NCBI RefSeq assembly: GCF_014649875.1 | Contig: NZ_BMTW01000004.1 | Coordinates: 62,001-126,000, forward strand | Length of the DNA stretch: 64,000 nucleotides | DNA from: Streptomyces rubiginosohelvolus | Lineage (GTDB): Bacteria; Actinomycetota; Actinomycetes; Streptomycetales; Streptomycetaceae | Direction of reading: 5' to 3' | In this document: one piece after another, positions 25,158 through 32,100 of the stretch | Position numbering within the stretch: position 1 is the first letter of the stretch | How the letters are laid out: each line of letters begins with the position of its first letter | The notes under the pieces: generated by a model | Databases searched by the model: none | What the model was told of the DNA's origin: nothing | The model's input: only the letters and a program-made list of their open reading frames with translations | Translations under genes and position numbers: made by a program

Positions 25158-26470
25158 GATGAATTCCGGCCGCGCCCGCCCGGTTCGGTCTCGTCGAAGC
25201 TCAGGCCGAGGGCGGCGACACACTGGTCGAACTTGCGACGGATGTCGTCCTCGTCCTCCCCGCCGGTGAAGATGTGGGCGAGTTCGTAGCTGTAGCTGTC
25301 CTGGCCCTTGACCGAGGAGAGTCGCTGGCCCTCGTCGGGAACCATGTCGATGCGGACGCCCGGGATGTCCCGTTCGATGGCGGCGATGTCTTCGGCGGTC
25401 GGCACCTGGTGCACGCGCCCCTCGCCGAACCAGCGGTAGTACCACTTGGCGGCCACCTTGTAGCGACCGCCGCCCGGCGGCACGGCCGGGTCGCCGCCCA
25501 GCGCGAGCCGGAACATCCGGTGGTGGTTGGGCACGCCGTCGACGAAGTCGAACATCTCCGCATGCGACTGGGAGTGCCGGGGGTTGATCTCCAGCAGGCT
25601 GATGTCGGCGGTCTTCGGGTCGTAGAAGAACTCGATGCTGAAGGTCGCGGAGTCCATGCCGATCTGCCGCATGGTGCGTTCGCTGACCTCGTGGAGCCGC
25701 TGGATCACCGGTGCCGGGAGGGTGCTCGGATACTGGTGGCGCAGGAAGGACGAGGAATCGGGGTAGTTGATCGAGTCGAGCACGCCGTAGACGGTGACCT
25801 CGCCCTGGTGGACGTATCCCTCGACAGCGACCTGGATGCCCGTCATCGTCTCTTCGGCCAGACAGACCTGGCCTCCGACCCCCGCCATCTCCGGCGGGAG
25901 TTCCAGAAGATCGAGTATCGCCTCGAAGGGCTTTCCGACCCGGGCTATGCCCTCGCGTATCTCCGCGACCGCCGTACGGAATTCGTCCATGTCCGAGACG
26001 CCGAAGGCCAGCTCGGAGGAGTAGGCGAGGGCGGGCTTCAGCCACATGGGGAAACTCATCCCCTCCGGCGGCTGCGGATCGTCGCTCTCCAGGTCCACCA
26101 TGCCGAAGCGGGGGTGTTCGTCGATGACCTTCTGCTGCTCCAGCCGGCTCCAGTACTTGTGCTCGCACTTGACGACGGATTCGAGGCTGGTGCTGGTGGT
26201 GCCGTACTCCGCGCTCAGCAGGGGCACGAGCGTGCTCACCGGGAAGTCCCAGTAGCCGACGATCGCGTCGATGCTTCCCTCGTGCGCGTCGAGCACGGCC
26301 CGGGCCCGGGCCAGCAGTTCGTCGACGGTGGTCTCGTCCTCCTGCAGCTCCTTGACGCTGAGCAGGGGGTGGAGGCGGTGGTGGCGGGCGTCCGGAACGG
26401 CTTCCAGCGTCCGCAGGTTCGCCTCGTCCAGTCCGAGGATGAAGATGTTCTTGCGCAGATCCCGGGACAC
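25154..26470 (-). CDS. ATP-grasp domain ligase
   Basis: A 438-aa protein. The ATP-grasp core is indicated by FPMWLKPALAYSSELAFGVSD (lysine and Gly/Ser-rich strand pair), the acidic strand QVCLAEETMTGIQVAVEGYVHQGEVTVYGVLDS and the metal-binding FSIEFFYDPKTADISLLEINPRHSQSH (E...N ligands). This matches the carboxylate-amine ligase type (carnosine-synthase/BL00235-like) rather than biotin carboxylase. The product would be an acyl-phosphate-derived amide, such as a dipeptide. The GTG start has AAGGAG 6 nt upstream. It is the first gene of a two-gene unit with the CocE-type hydrolase. Substrates are unknown. Confidence 0.82.
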   Translation of the reverse strand: MSRDLRKNIFILGLDEANLRTLEAVPDARHHRLHPLLSVKELQEDETTVDELLARARAVLDAHEGSIDAIVGYWDFPVSTLVPLLSAEYGTTSTSLESVVKCEHKYWSRLEQQKVIDEHPRFGMVDLESDDPQPPEGMSFPMWLKPALAYSSELAFGVSDMDEFRTAVAEIREGIARVGKPFEAILDLLELPPEMAGVGGQVCLAEETMTGIQVAVEGYVHQGEVTVYGVLDSINYPDSSSFLRHQYPSTLPAPVIQRLHEVSERTMRQIGMDSATFSIEFFYDPKTADISLLEINPRHSQSHAEMFDFVDGVPNHHRMFRLALGGDPAVPPGGGRYKVAAKWYYRWFGEGRVHQVPTAEDIAAIERDIPGVRIDMVPDEGQRLSSVKGQDSYSYELAHIFTGGEDEDDIRRKFDQCVAALGLSFDETEPGGRGRNSS

Positions 26471-26551
26471 GGATTCTCCTTCGGCTCGGGGCGGGGACCT
26501 GCGCCGTCTACCCGAGTGCGGGTATTCAAACGAAGCTGCCAGGAACGCAGT

Positions 26552-27280
26552 TCAGGTCCGGGGCTGGATCCGTCCCTCCGGCGGGGCTTCACCGGTGATA
26601 CTGGCGATCAGCTCCGCGCAGAGTTCGCGCAGTTTGATGTTGCGGTGCTGGGAGGCCGTGCGCAGGACGTCGAACGCCTTCTCCGGGGTGCAGCGCTGCT
26701 GGCCGACCACGACGCCGATCGCCTGGTCGATGACGGTGCGCGAGCGCAGGGCGGCCTCCAGGTCCGCGGCGAACTCCTCGGTGTCCGCGATGCGCTGGGC
26801 CAGTGCGATGGCACCGGTGGCCTGCGCGGTGAGGAGCCTCAGCGCCGTCAGATCGGCCCTGTCGAAGGCGTGCGGGACGGGCGCGTACAAGTTCAGCGCT
26901 CCTGCCGTGTGGCTGTGCGGTGCGATCGGCAACGACAGCGAGGAGCGGGCGCCGCAGACCGCGGCGTAGGCCGGGTAGTCGGCCCAGCGGCTCTCCCGCA
27001 GGGTGTCGGGCACGCTGACCTCTTGGCCCGTGCGCATCGCCTGAAGGCACGGGCCGTCGTCCTGGCCGTACTGGGCCTCGTCCAGCTTCGTCGCGGAGGC
27101 CCCCACGCTGGAGACGGTGACGGGACGCCCGAGCCTCTCCAGCGTGATGCCGCAGCCGTCGGCCTCATCCACCAGGGCGAGGGCGCTCCGGGCGAGGGCA
27201 CGCAGGAAGTCGTCCAGCGACGTGGTCTCCAGGAGCAGCGCGGTCGTGTCCGGCGCCTCGGCCACGGGCCTGTCAGTCAT
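26552..27280 (-). CDS. GAF-ANTAR signalling protein (paralogue 1)
   Basis: A 242-aa protein. A GAF domain fills about residues 15-165 (DGCGITLERLGRPVTVSS, LDEAQYGQDDGPCLQAM, RSSLSLPIAPHSHTAGALNLY). The ANTAR RNA-binding domain is at about 170-225 (LEAALRSRTVIDQAIGVVVGQQRCTPEKAFDVLRTASQHRNIKLRELC). ANTAR proteins act as antiterminators on RNA hairpins, controlled here by the GAF sensor. ATG 27280 aligns with the start of the second paralogue (both GATCATGAC); an ATG six bases upstream is possible. It is clearly related to the gene at 28530, in inverted orientation. Its leader contains a copy of the 35-bp element. Confidence 0.88.
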   Translation of the reverse strand: MTDRPVAEAPDTTALLLETTSLDDFLRALARSALALVDEADGCGITLERLGRPVTVSSVGASATKLDEAQYGQDDGPCLQAMRTGQEVSVPDTLRESRWADYPAYAAVCGARSSLSLPIAPHSHTAGALNLYAPVPHAFDRADLTALRLLTAQATGAIALAQRIADTEEFAADLEAALRSRTVIDQAIGVVVGQQRCTPEKAFDVLRTASQHRNIKLRELCAELIASITGEAPPEGRIQPRT

Positions 27281-27421
27281 GATCATCTCGTTCTGGGCGG
27301 TGACCCGCCGCTGAAAAGGGCGGGGCAGAGCTGGGCGGCGTGGTCCGGGCCGCCGGGGACAGGGCAGCCGCCACCGACACACCGGCGCCGAGCGGGCTCC
27401 GGGCGTGGGGCGGTGAAGGGG

Positions 27422-27634
27422 TCAGTCGTGGAAGCGGGACGGCCGCGGACGGGTCGGCGCGCCGACGGCCGTGGGGCGAAGGGCTGTCGGCGGACCGGCT
27501 GCGGGGCGGTGTCTCGTCGCGGGTGGCCGGCTGCGGGGTGACCGTTGAGGCACGCACGCGGCACAGGAGACGCCGGCGGACGGCGGCAGGACCGGGGCCA
27601 TGAGGGCGGCGCGGCGACGGGAACAGAGGTTCAC
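27422..27634 (-). CDS. Doubtful 70-aa Pro/Arg-rich ORF in the GAF-ANTAR 1 leader
   Basis: Begins GTG at 27634 with GGAG 6 nt upstream (MNLCSRRRAALMAPVLPP...) and ends TGA at 27422. The composition is Arg/Pro/Ala-rich, like random translation of GC-rich DNA, and no domain is recognised. What speaks for it is the ribosome-binding site, and the fact that the 35-bp element precedes it in the same way as it precedes the STAS gene. It could be an upstream leader ORF of the GAF-ANTAR gene, or nothing. Confidence 0.22.
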   Translation of the reverse strand: MNLCSRRRAALMAPVLPPSAGVSCAACVPQRSPRSRPPATRHRPAAGPPTALRPTAVGAPTRPRPSRFHD

Positions 27635-27668
27635 GGGAAACTCCACGGAGGCAGGAAGAATTCTTACG

Positions 27669-27703
27669 GGCCGTTTCCTGACCTCCAGCGCCTCATTATG
27701 CCC
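27669..27703. repeat. Duplicated spaced element, copy A
   Basis: On the + strand: GGCCGTTTCCTGACC, 13 variable bases, TATGCCC. The second copy, at 28353-28387, has the same boxes at the same 13-bp spacing with one T/C difference. On the minus strand it reads GGGCATA-N13-GGTCAGGAA. It lies about 390 bp upstream of GAF-ANTAR 1. Confidence 0.6.
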
Positions 27704-27772
27704 TCTCCCGTCCGGCCCGGTCGGCCCGGCGTCGCCGAGCTGGCCCGCTCCGGCCCGAAATCGCCGCAGCAC

Positions 27773-27820
27773 GACGGGGATCGACTCCGCGGGGTGTGCA
27801 CCGCGCAGTCGATCCCCGTC
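27773..27820. terminator. Hairpin terminator after STAS gene, 14-bp stem
   Basis: Arms 27773-27786 (GACGGGGATCGACT) and 27807-27820 are perfectly complementary, with an inner CGCGG/CCGCG stem inside the loop. It starts 25 nt beyond the STAS stop on the minus strand. Confidence 0.75.
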
Positions 27821-27844
27821 AGTTTCGGCCACCGCCTCCGGCCG

Positions 27845-28321
27845 TCAGTGCTTCCGCGGGATGCGGGGCCGGGACGTGTCGGCGTACGGACCGCGCGGTC
27901 GCGGCGAGTCCCCGGCGGCCGGCGGCACACTTCGTCGGCCGCCGGGCCTGGCGTTCCGGGACGCCTCCGGCTCCGGTCGGCACCCCCGGCTGCGCAGCTC
28001 CGCGCCCGGGAAGGTGGCGGCGACCCGCAGCACACGGTGGAGCCCGGCAGCGCGCAGGATCTCGCGGGCCATGTCGTGCCCGGCCACCACGGCCATCGAG
28101 ATGCCGCGCTCCTCGGCCTGGCCCCGTACCCGCAGGAGGAGCCCCAGGGCCCGGGGGGTGAGCAAGGGGGTACCGATGTCCACGATGATCGCCCGGGGTC
28201 CGCAGCACGGCAGCAGGCGGACGATCTCACGCTCGATCGCCGCCTCGTTGTCGAGGTCGACCACTTCGCCGAGTTCCACGACCAGGTGGGCGGCGTCGAG
28301 GTGATAGCTGAGCAGGAACAT
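27845..28321 (-). CDS. STAS-domain protein (anti-sigma factor antagonist-like)
   Basis: A 158-aa protein. A STAS fold covers about residues 1-105: LSYHLDAAHLVVELGEVVDLDNEAAIEREIVRLL, PRAIIVDIGTPLLTPRALGLLLRV and REILRAAGLHRVLRV. The phospho-acceptor Ser/Thr expected in the D-(F/L)-S/T-x-(I/V) loop is represented by DIGTPLLT, so Thr may serve. A Pro/Arg-rich tail of about 45 residues follows. Such proteins release SigB-type sigma factors from anti-sigma kinases, and a SigB-type gene lies 3 kb away. I prefer ATG 28321 because GGAG lies 5 nt upstream; a GTG at 28327 overlaps that site. Confidence 0.8.
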   Translation of the reverse strand: MFLLSYHLDAAHLVVELGEVVDLDNEAAIEREIVRLLPCCGPRAIIVDIGTPLLTPRALGLLLRVRGQAEERGISMAVVAGHDMAREILRAAGLHRVLRVAATFPGAELRSRGCRPEPEASRNARPGGRRSVPPAAGDSPRPRGPYADTSRPRIPRKH

Positions 28322-28352
28322 GGGCACTCCAGGGAAGCAGGGCTGAGTGCGC

Positions 28353-28387
28353 GGCCGCTTCCTGACCTGCGTCGGGTTCGTATGCCC
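28353..28387. repeat. Duplicated spaced element, copy B
   Basis: GGCCGCTTCCTGACC, 13 bases, TATGCCC (+ strand), matching copy A. It lies between the STAS gene (minus) and GAF-ANTAR 2 (plus). Read on the minus strand, GGGCAT at its edge with GTGT 15 nt further upstream approximates a SigB-type promoter for the STAS gene (GTGT-N15-GGGCAT). Confidence 0.6.
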
Positions 28388-28529
28388 ATTCTTCGGCGCT
28401 CGACACCTGTGCGACGGCGGCAGGCCTGGGGCGGTGTCCGCTCCCGGAGGGGGTACGCGGAGGGGTAGCGCGGCACGGTCCGTAGAGTGCCATGCTGGTC
28501 ACAGGGCCCGGACCCGGAAGGGAGCGATC

Positions 28530-29267
28530 ATGACCGATGACGGAGTGCTCACGCCGGGGCCGCCCGACCTCGTCTCTCTCCTGCTGGACACGGACACGCT
28601 GGACGAGTTCCTCCTCGCGCTCGCCGAGAACGCCCTGCGCATGTCCCCCACGGCCGACGGGTGCGGGGTCACGCTGGAGCGGGAGAACCGCCCGCTGACG
28701 GTGGCCAGCGCGGGCATCAGCGCACCGCCCCTGGACGAGGCCCAGTACGGGCAGGACGACGGCCCCTGTCTGGAGGCGCTGCGCGACGGGCACGAGGTCT
28801 ACGTGGGCGACATGCGCGAGGAGGGCCGCTGGAACGGCTACCCCGCCTTTGCGGTCGCTTCCGGGACCCGGTCGTCGCTCTCCCTGCCGATCGCGGCGCA
28901 CTCCCACACGGCGGGCGCCCTGAATCTCTACTCGCCCAAGGAGAACGGCTTCGAGGACGTCGATCTGGGCGGACTACGCGCACTCGCCGCCCAGGCGACG
29001 GGGGCCGTCGCGCTCGCCCAGCGGCTCGCGGACACCCGGACCTTCACCGCCGACCTGGAAGCCGCCCTCCAGTCACGCGCCGTGATCGACCAGGCGGCCG
29101 GGATCGTCATGAACCAGCGCCGTTGCAGTTCGGAGGAGGCGCTGAAGACCCTGCGTACCGCGTCGCAGCATCGCAACGTGAAACTCCGGGACCTCTGTGC
29201 GCAGTTGGTCAGCAGCGTCTCCGGCGCCCCTCCCACCGGCGGCCCCGGCCTGCGCCCCCGTCCGTGA
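28530..29267 (+). CDS. GAF-ANTAR signalling protein (paralogue 2)
   Basis: A 245-aa protein with the same architecture as the gene at 26552: GAF domain (DGCGVTLERENRPLTVAS, LDEAQYGQDDGPCLEAL, RSSLSLPIAAHSHTAGALNLY) and ANTAR domain (LEAALQSRAVIDQAAGIVMNQRRCSSEEALKTLRTASQHRNVKLRDLC). By eye, well over half of the aligned positions are identical to paralogue 1. ATG 28530 has GGGAG 5 nt upstream. It is divergent from the STAS gene. A GGGTAC hexamer at 28451-28456 with GTGT 13 nt upstream could be a SigB-type promoter with slightly short spacing. Confidence 0.88.
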   Translation: MTDDGVLTPGPPDLVSLLLDTDTLDEFLLALAENALRMSPTADGCGVTLERENRPLTVASAGISAPPLDEAQYGQDDGPCLEALRDGHEVYVGDMREEGRWNGYPAFAVASGTRSSLSLPIAAHSHTAGALNLYSPKENGFEDVDLGGLRALAAQATGAVALAQRLADTRTFTADLEAALQSRAVIDQAAGIVMNQRRCSSEEALKTLRTASQHRNVKLRDLCAQLVSSVSGAPPTGGPGLRPRP

Positions 29268-29308
29268 CCTGAATGCGGACACGTACGGCCGAACGTCGGC
29301 CGGTGCAT

Positions 29309-29332
29309 GTTTGGTATCCGTTGCAGGGGTAC
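29309..29332 (+). promoter_or_regulatory. SigB-type promoter candidate
   Basis: GTTT at 29309-29312, 14 bases, then GGGTAC at 29327-29332. This fits the GNNT-N14-16-GGGTAY pattern of Streptomyces SigB-like sigma factors exactly. It would drive the genes starting at 29529 with a leader of nearly 200 nt. A second, weaker GTTT-N14-GGGAAA lies closer at 29466-29489. Confidence 0.6.
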
Positions 29333-29528
29333 TCCAGCAGCAGGTATTCCGGCGTACGCGGAGCCCAGGCGCCGAACGGTTGGGAAAGCAGCCATCGGCG
29401 CCGCCCGCCGGCTTCAGAGTGTTACTCCTTGCCACGCCTCCAGGAGCGTCGTTCCGGTGCGCGTTGTTTAGTGGGATCCGTACGGGAAACGCGGGGGTCG
29501 TCCCCCGAGACGGAGTGAGGAGCACGTC

Positions 29529-29855
29529 ATGCCGGCCGGATCGAACAAGAAGCGTGAACGGCAGTACGAGCACATCAAGGAGAGCCAGGAGGAACAGGGC
29601 GCCTCGACGGGCCGCGCGAAGGAGATCGCGGCCCGGACCGTCAACAAGCAGCGCGCCCGGTCCGGCGAGTCGAGGACGGCGAGCAGGACGTCGACTCAGG
29701 ACAGGAAGTCCGCCTACGAACGCGGCGGCGAACGCTCCCACAAGGGCGCGCAGGGTCCCACGAAGGACCAGCTGTACGCGGAGGCGCAGAAGAAGAACAT
29801 CGACGGGCGTTCCGCCATGAACAAGGAACAGCTCCGCAAGGCCCTCGGGCGCTGA
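29529..29855 (+). CDS. Small basic protein, SAP/Rho-N-like ('plasmid stabilization' type)
   Basis: A 108-aa highly charged protein. The N-terminal half (NKKRERQYEHIKESQEEQG, then RAKEIAARTVNKQRARSGES) is basic and probably helical or disordered. The C-terminal QGPTKDQLYAEAQKKNIDGRSAMNKEQLRKALG resembles a SAP/Rho_N helix-hinge-helix nucleic-acid-binding motif. Actinobacterial homologues are often labelled plasmid stabilization proteins without functional proof. GAGTGAGGAG lies upstream of the ATG. It sits in a probable SigB-controlled run with DUF5709 and HAD genes. I expect DNA or RNA binding under stress. Confidence 0.75.
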   Translation: MPAGSNKKRERQYEHIKESQEEQGASTGRAKEIAARTVNKQRARSGESRTASRTSTQDRKSAYERGGERSHKGAQGPTKDQLYAEAQKKNIDGRSAMNKEQLRKALGR

Positions 29856-29910
29856 CCAGCGGTCGGCACCATCCGGCCGGACAGCCGCCCGAACGACGGA
29901 GGAGCAGAAC

Positions 29911-30387
29911 ATGCCCGCAGACGCACGCGGCGACGATGTGTACCAGCCGCAGGACGACGACGGCTCGATTCCCCCGAACGATGAGCTCGACCTGGAGAAC
30001 ACGCTCGACGAACGGGACCTGGACGATCAGATGGAGGAGGGCTACAGCCCTCCCGAACGCCCCCTGGGTGTGACCAAGTTCGGCACGACGGGGGCAGAGG
30101 AGCGCCAGGGCGAATCGCTGGACCAGCGGCTCGCCCAGGAGGTCGACGATGTGGAGCCGCCCGCCGGCGACGGCATCGGCGACCTCGCCGATGGCGAGGG
30201 GGAACCCCAGGAAGGATCCACCGTCGAGCCCCGGGCAGGCCGGCTCAGTGGCGCGGACGACGCGACCGGGCGGGAGAACGACATCTTCGCCGAGGACGTG
30301 GGCATCGACGGCGGCGCCGCGTCGGCCGAGGAAGCCGCCGTCCATGTCACGGAGGAGGAAGACACCCTCCAGAGCCGCGACAGCTGA
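29911..30387 (+). CDS. DUF5709 acidic protein
   Basis: A 158-aa very acidic protein. It begins DDVYQPQDDDG and contains DLENTLDERDLDDQMEEGYSPPERPLGVTKFGTTGAEERQGESLDQRLAQE, the conserved core of the DUF5709 family found in Streptomyces stress clusters. No catalytic motif, signal peptide or membrane segment is visible; it is likely disordered in part. GGAGGAG lies 7 nt upstream of the ATG. It lies 55 nt after the previous gene and 41 nt before the HAD gene, so all three probably share a transcript. The function is unknown. Confidence 0.8.
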   Translation: MPADARGDDVYQPQDDDGSIPPNDELDLENTLDERDLDDQMEEGYSPPERPLGVTKFGTTGAEERQGESLDQRLAQEVDDVEPPAGDGIGDLADGEGEPQEGSTVEPRAGRLSGADDATGRENDIFAEDVGIDGGAASAEEAAVHVTEEEDTLQSRDS

Positions 30388-30428
30388 CAGCGAGGGAAGA
30401 CGGTGCGCGGCGAGAGGAACGGCTGAGC

Positions 30429-31097
30429 ATGGCAGGCGCGGCGATATTCGATGTGGACGGCACGCTCACGGACACCAACCACCTGCACGTGGTGGCGTGG
30501 TGGGAGGCGTTCCGGCAGGCCGGGCACACGGTGCCGATGCCGGACATCCACCGGGCGGTCGGGCTCGGCTCCGGTGACCTGATCGAGCGGCTGCTCGGGG
30601 CCGACCGGGATCCCGGGCAGGACGAGGCCATCAGCTCCGCGCACACGGTCCTCTACGGAACGTACTTCGACCGGATCCCCGCCTTCCGGCGTGCGGGCGA
30701 CCTGCTGCGCACCCTGGCAGGACGTGACTGGCAGGTCGTCCTCGCCACCTCGGCGAGCGGCGCGGAGCTCGCGGCGCTGCGGCGGGCGGTGGACGCGGAC
30801 GAGGCGATCCGGGACACGGCGAGTTCGGACGACGTGGACCGGGGCAAGCCGTCCGCGGAGCCCGTGGAGCTGGCCTGCCGACTGGCCGGTGTCACTCCGG
30901 ATCAGGCGGTGTTCGTGGGCGACACGGTGTGGGACATGGAGGCGGCGGCCCGGGCCGGGGTGGGCGCGGTGGCGCTCCTGTCGGGCGGTATCCCGCGCGC
31001 CGACCTGGAGCGGGCGGGGGCGGACGTGGTCTACCTGGACGTCGCCGACCTGCTCGACCACCTCGACGACAGCCCGTTCGGGGCGGGCCCCGGCTGA
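30429..31097 (+). CDS. HAD-family hydrolase (phosphatase)
   Basis: A 222-aa protein. HAD motif I FDVDGTLTDTN with nucleophile and acid/base Asp is at about residues 7-9. An alpha-helical cap (about 15-90) is followed by motif II VLATSAS, motif III Lys in DDVDRGKPSAEP and motif IV VFVGDTVWDMEAAARAG. This is the phosphoglycolate phosphatase/beta-phosphoglucomutase-like subfamily I. It should be cytoplasmic and active on a small phosphomonoester that cannot be specified. A GAGAGGAAC purine stretch precedes the ATG. Confidence 0.85.
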   Translation: MAGAAIFDVDGTLTDTNHLHVVAWWEAFRQAGHTVPMPDIHRAVGLGSGDLIERLLGADRDPGQDEAISSAHTVLYGTYFDRIPAFRRAGDLLRTLAGRDWQVVLATSASGAELAALRRAVDADEAIRDTASSDDVDRGKPSAEPVELACRLAGVTPDQAVFVGDTVWDMEAAARAGVGAVALLSGGIPRADLERAGADVVYLDVADLLDHLDDSPFGAGPG

Positions 31098-31128
31098 CTC
31101 GCGCGGACCGAAGCCTCGCAGCATTTGC

Positions 31129-31153
31129 GTTTAGCACCCCTTACGACGGGTAT
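31129..31153 (+). promoter_or_regulatory. SigB-type promoter upstream of sigma-factor gene
   Basis: GTTT at 31129-31132, 15 bases, GGGTAT at 31148-31153: an exact fit to GNNT-N14-16-GGGTAY. It lies 117 nt before the sigma-factor ATG, suggesting autoregulation or control by a sister SigB-type sigma factor. Confidence 0.7.
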
Positions 31154-31269
31154 GGGGTGTTCTGTGCTTCGGACAAGAGGCGCGCCCGTGGGATTCCGGG
31201 CCGCATCTGTCCGACCCGGCGACCTTCCCGCGGCGGCCCCGAACGCATTGTCGACGAGGAGTGACCGCC

Positions 31270-32064
31270 ATGCAGGCAGCACCCGCCCCCGAGCCCGATC
31301 GCCCTACCGACACCGCATCGCCCGACCGGGCGTTCCGGCGGCTACGGGCGCTTTCTCCCGGGCCGGAGCGTGACGCGCTGCGCGAGGAGACGATCTGCGC
31401 ATGGCTCCCGATGGCCCACCGGATCGCCACCCGGTTCCGCAACCGCGGCGAAGCCATGGACGATCTGCGGCAGGTGGCCGCGATGGGGCTCGTCAAGGCG
31501 GTCGACCGCTACGACCCGGAGCGGGGCAAGGCCTTCGAGACCTATGCCGTACCCACCGTCACCGGGGAACTGAAGCGGCACTTCCGCGACCACACCTGGG
31601 ACGTCCATGTGCCGCGCCGCGTCCAGGACCTCCGCAACCGGGTGCGGGTGGCCCGCCGCGATCTGGCGCAGAGCAGCGGGGGCGGGTCCCCGACCTGCGC
31701 CGAGATCGCCTCCGCCACCGGGCTCGGCGAGGAGGACGTGCTGCTGGGGCTGGAGGCCCTGGAAAGCTACAGCGCGCTCTCCCTGGACGCCGAACCCGCG
31801 GGCGTGGAGGGCGGTTCGCCCCTGCTCGACCGGCTGGGGTCCTGCGACACGGCCCTGGACACCGCTGTCGACCGTGAGGCCGCCAAGCCGGGGCTGCGAG
31901 AGCTTCCGGAGCGAGAGCGGACCATCCTTTACCTGCGCTACTTCCAGGACATGACCCAGGTGCGGATCGCCGAACGCCTCGGCATCTCGCAGATGCACGT
32001 GTCGCGCCTGCTCAGCCAGTCCTGCGAGCGGGTGCGTGAGGGCGTGCTCCAGGGAGCCCTCTGA
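31270..32064 (+). CDS. SigB/SigF/SigG-family RNA polymerase sigma factor
   Basis: A 264-aa protein. Region 2 has AHRIATRFRNRGEAMDDLRQVAAMGLVKAVDRYDPERGKAFETYAVPTVTGELKRHFRDHTW (core- and -10-binding). Region 3 follows (VPRRVQDLRNRVRVA), then region 4 (ELPERERTILYLRYFQDMTQVRIAERLGISQMHVSRLLSQ), typical of SigB-like stress and development sigma factors. GAGGAG at 31256-31261 is 8 nt from ATG 31270; a GTG at 31261 overlaps that site, so the ATG is preferred. No anti-sigma gene is adjacent; the STAS protein at 28.3 kb may belong to its control circuit. Confidence 0.9.
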   Translation: MQAAPAPEPDRPTDTASPDRAFRRLRALSPGPERDALREETICAWLPMAHRIATRFRNRGEAMDDLRQVAAMGLVKAVDRYDPERGKAFETYAVPTVTGELKRHFRDHTWDVHVPRRVQDLRNRVRVARRDLAQSSGGGSPTCAEIASATGLGEEDVLLGLEALESYSALSLDAEPAGVEGGSPLLDRLGSCDTALDTAVDREAAKPGLRELPERERTILYLRYFQDMTQVRIAERLGISQMHVSRLLSQSCERVREGVLQGAL

Positions 32065-32100
32065 GGGCAGGGACCCCCTGGCGGGCCGGAGCAGGCCCGG

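Larger units (their letters stand above)
27281..27844. other. Intergenic region between GAF-ANTAR 1 and STAS gene
   Basis: This 564-bp region holds, from right to left, the 14-bp-stem hairpin that ends the STAS transcript (27773-27820), a copy of the duplicated 35-bp element (27669-27703), and a weak minus-strand ORF (27422-27634) that begins with a well-placed GGAG. The remainder is GC-rich with no further signal I can support. Confidence 0.45.

Noticed and set aside
25158..26168. N-terminal extension that would fuse the CocE-type hydrolase to an upstream 337-residue region
   Set aside because: The extension lies in another frame of the ATP-grasp gene and has no domain; the GTGA overlap at 25154-25157 and homologue-like N-terminus mark the true start.
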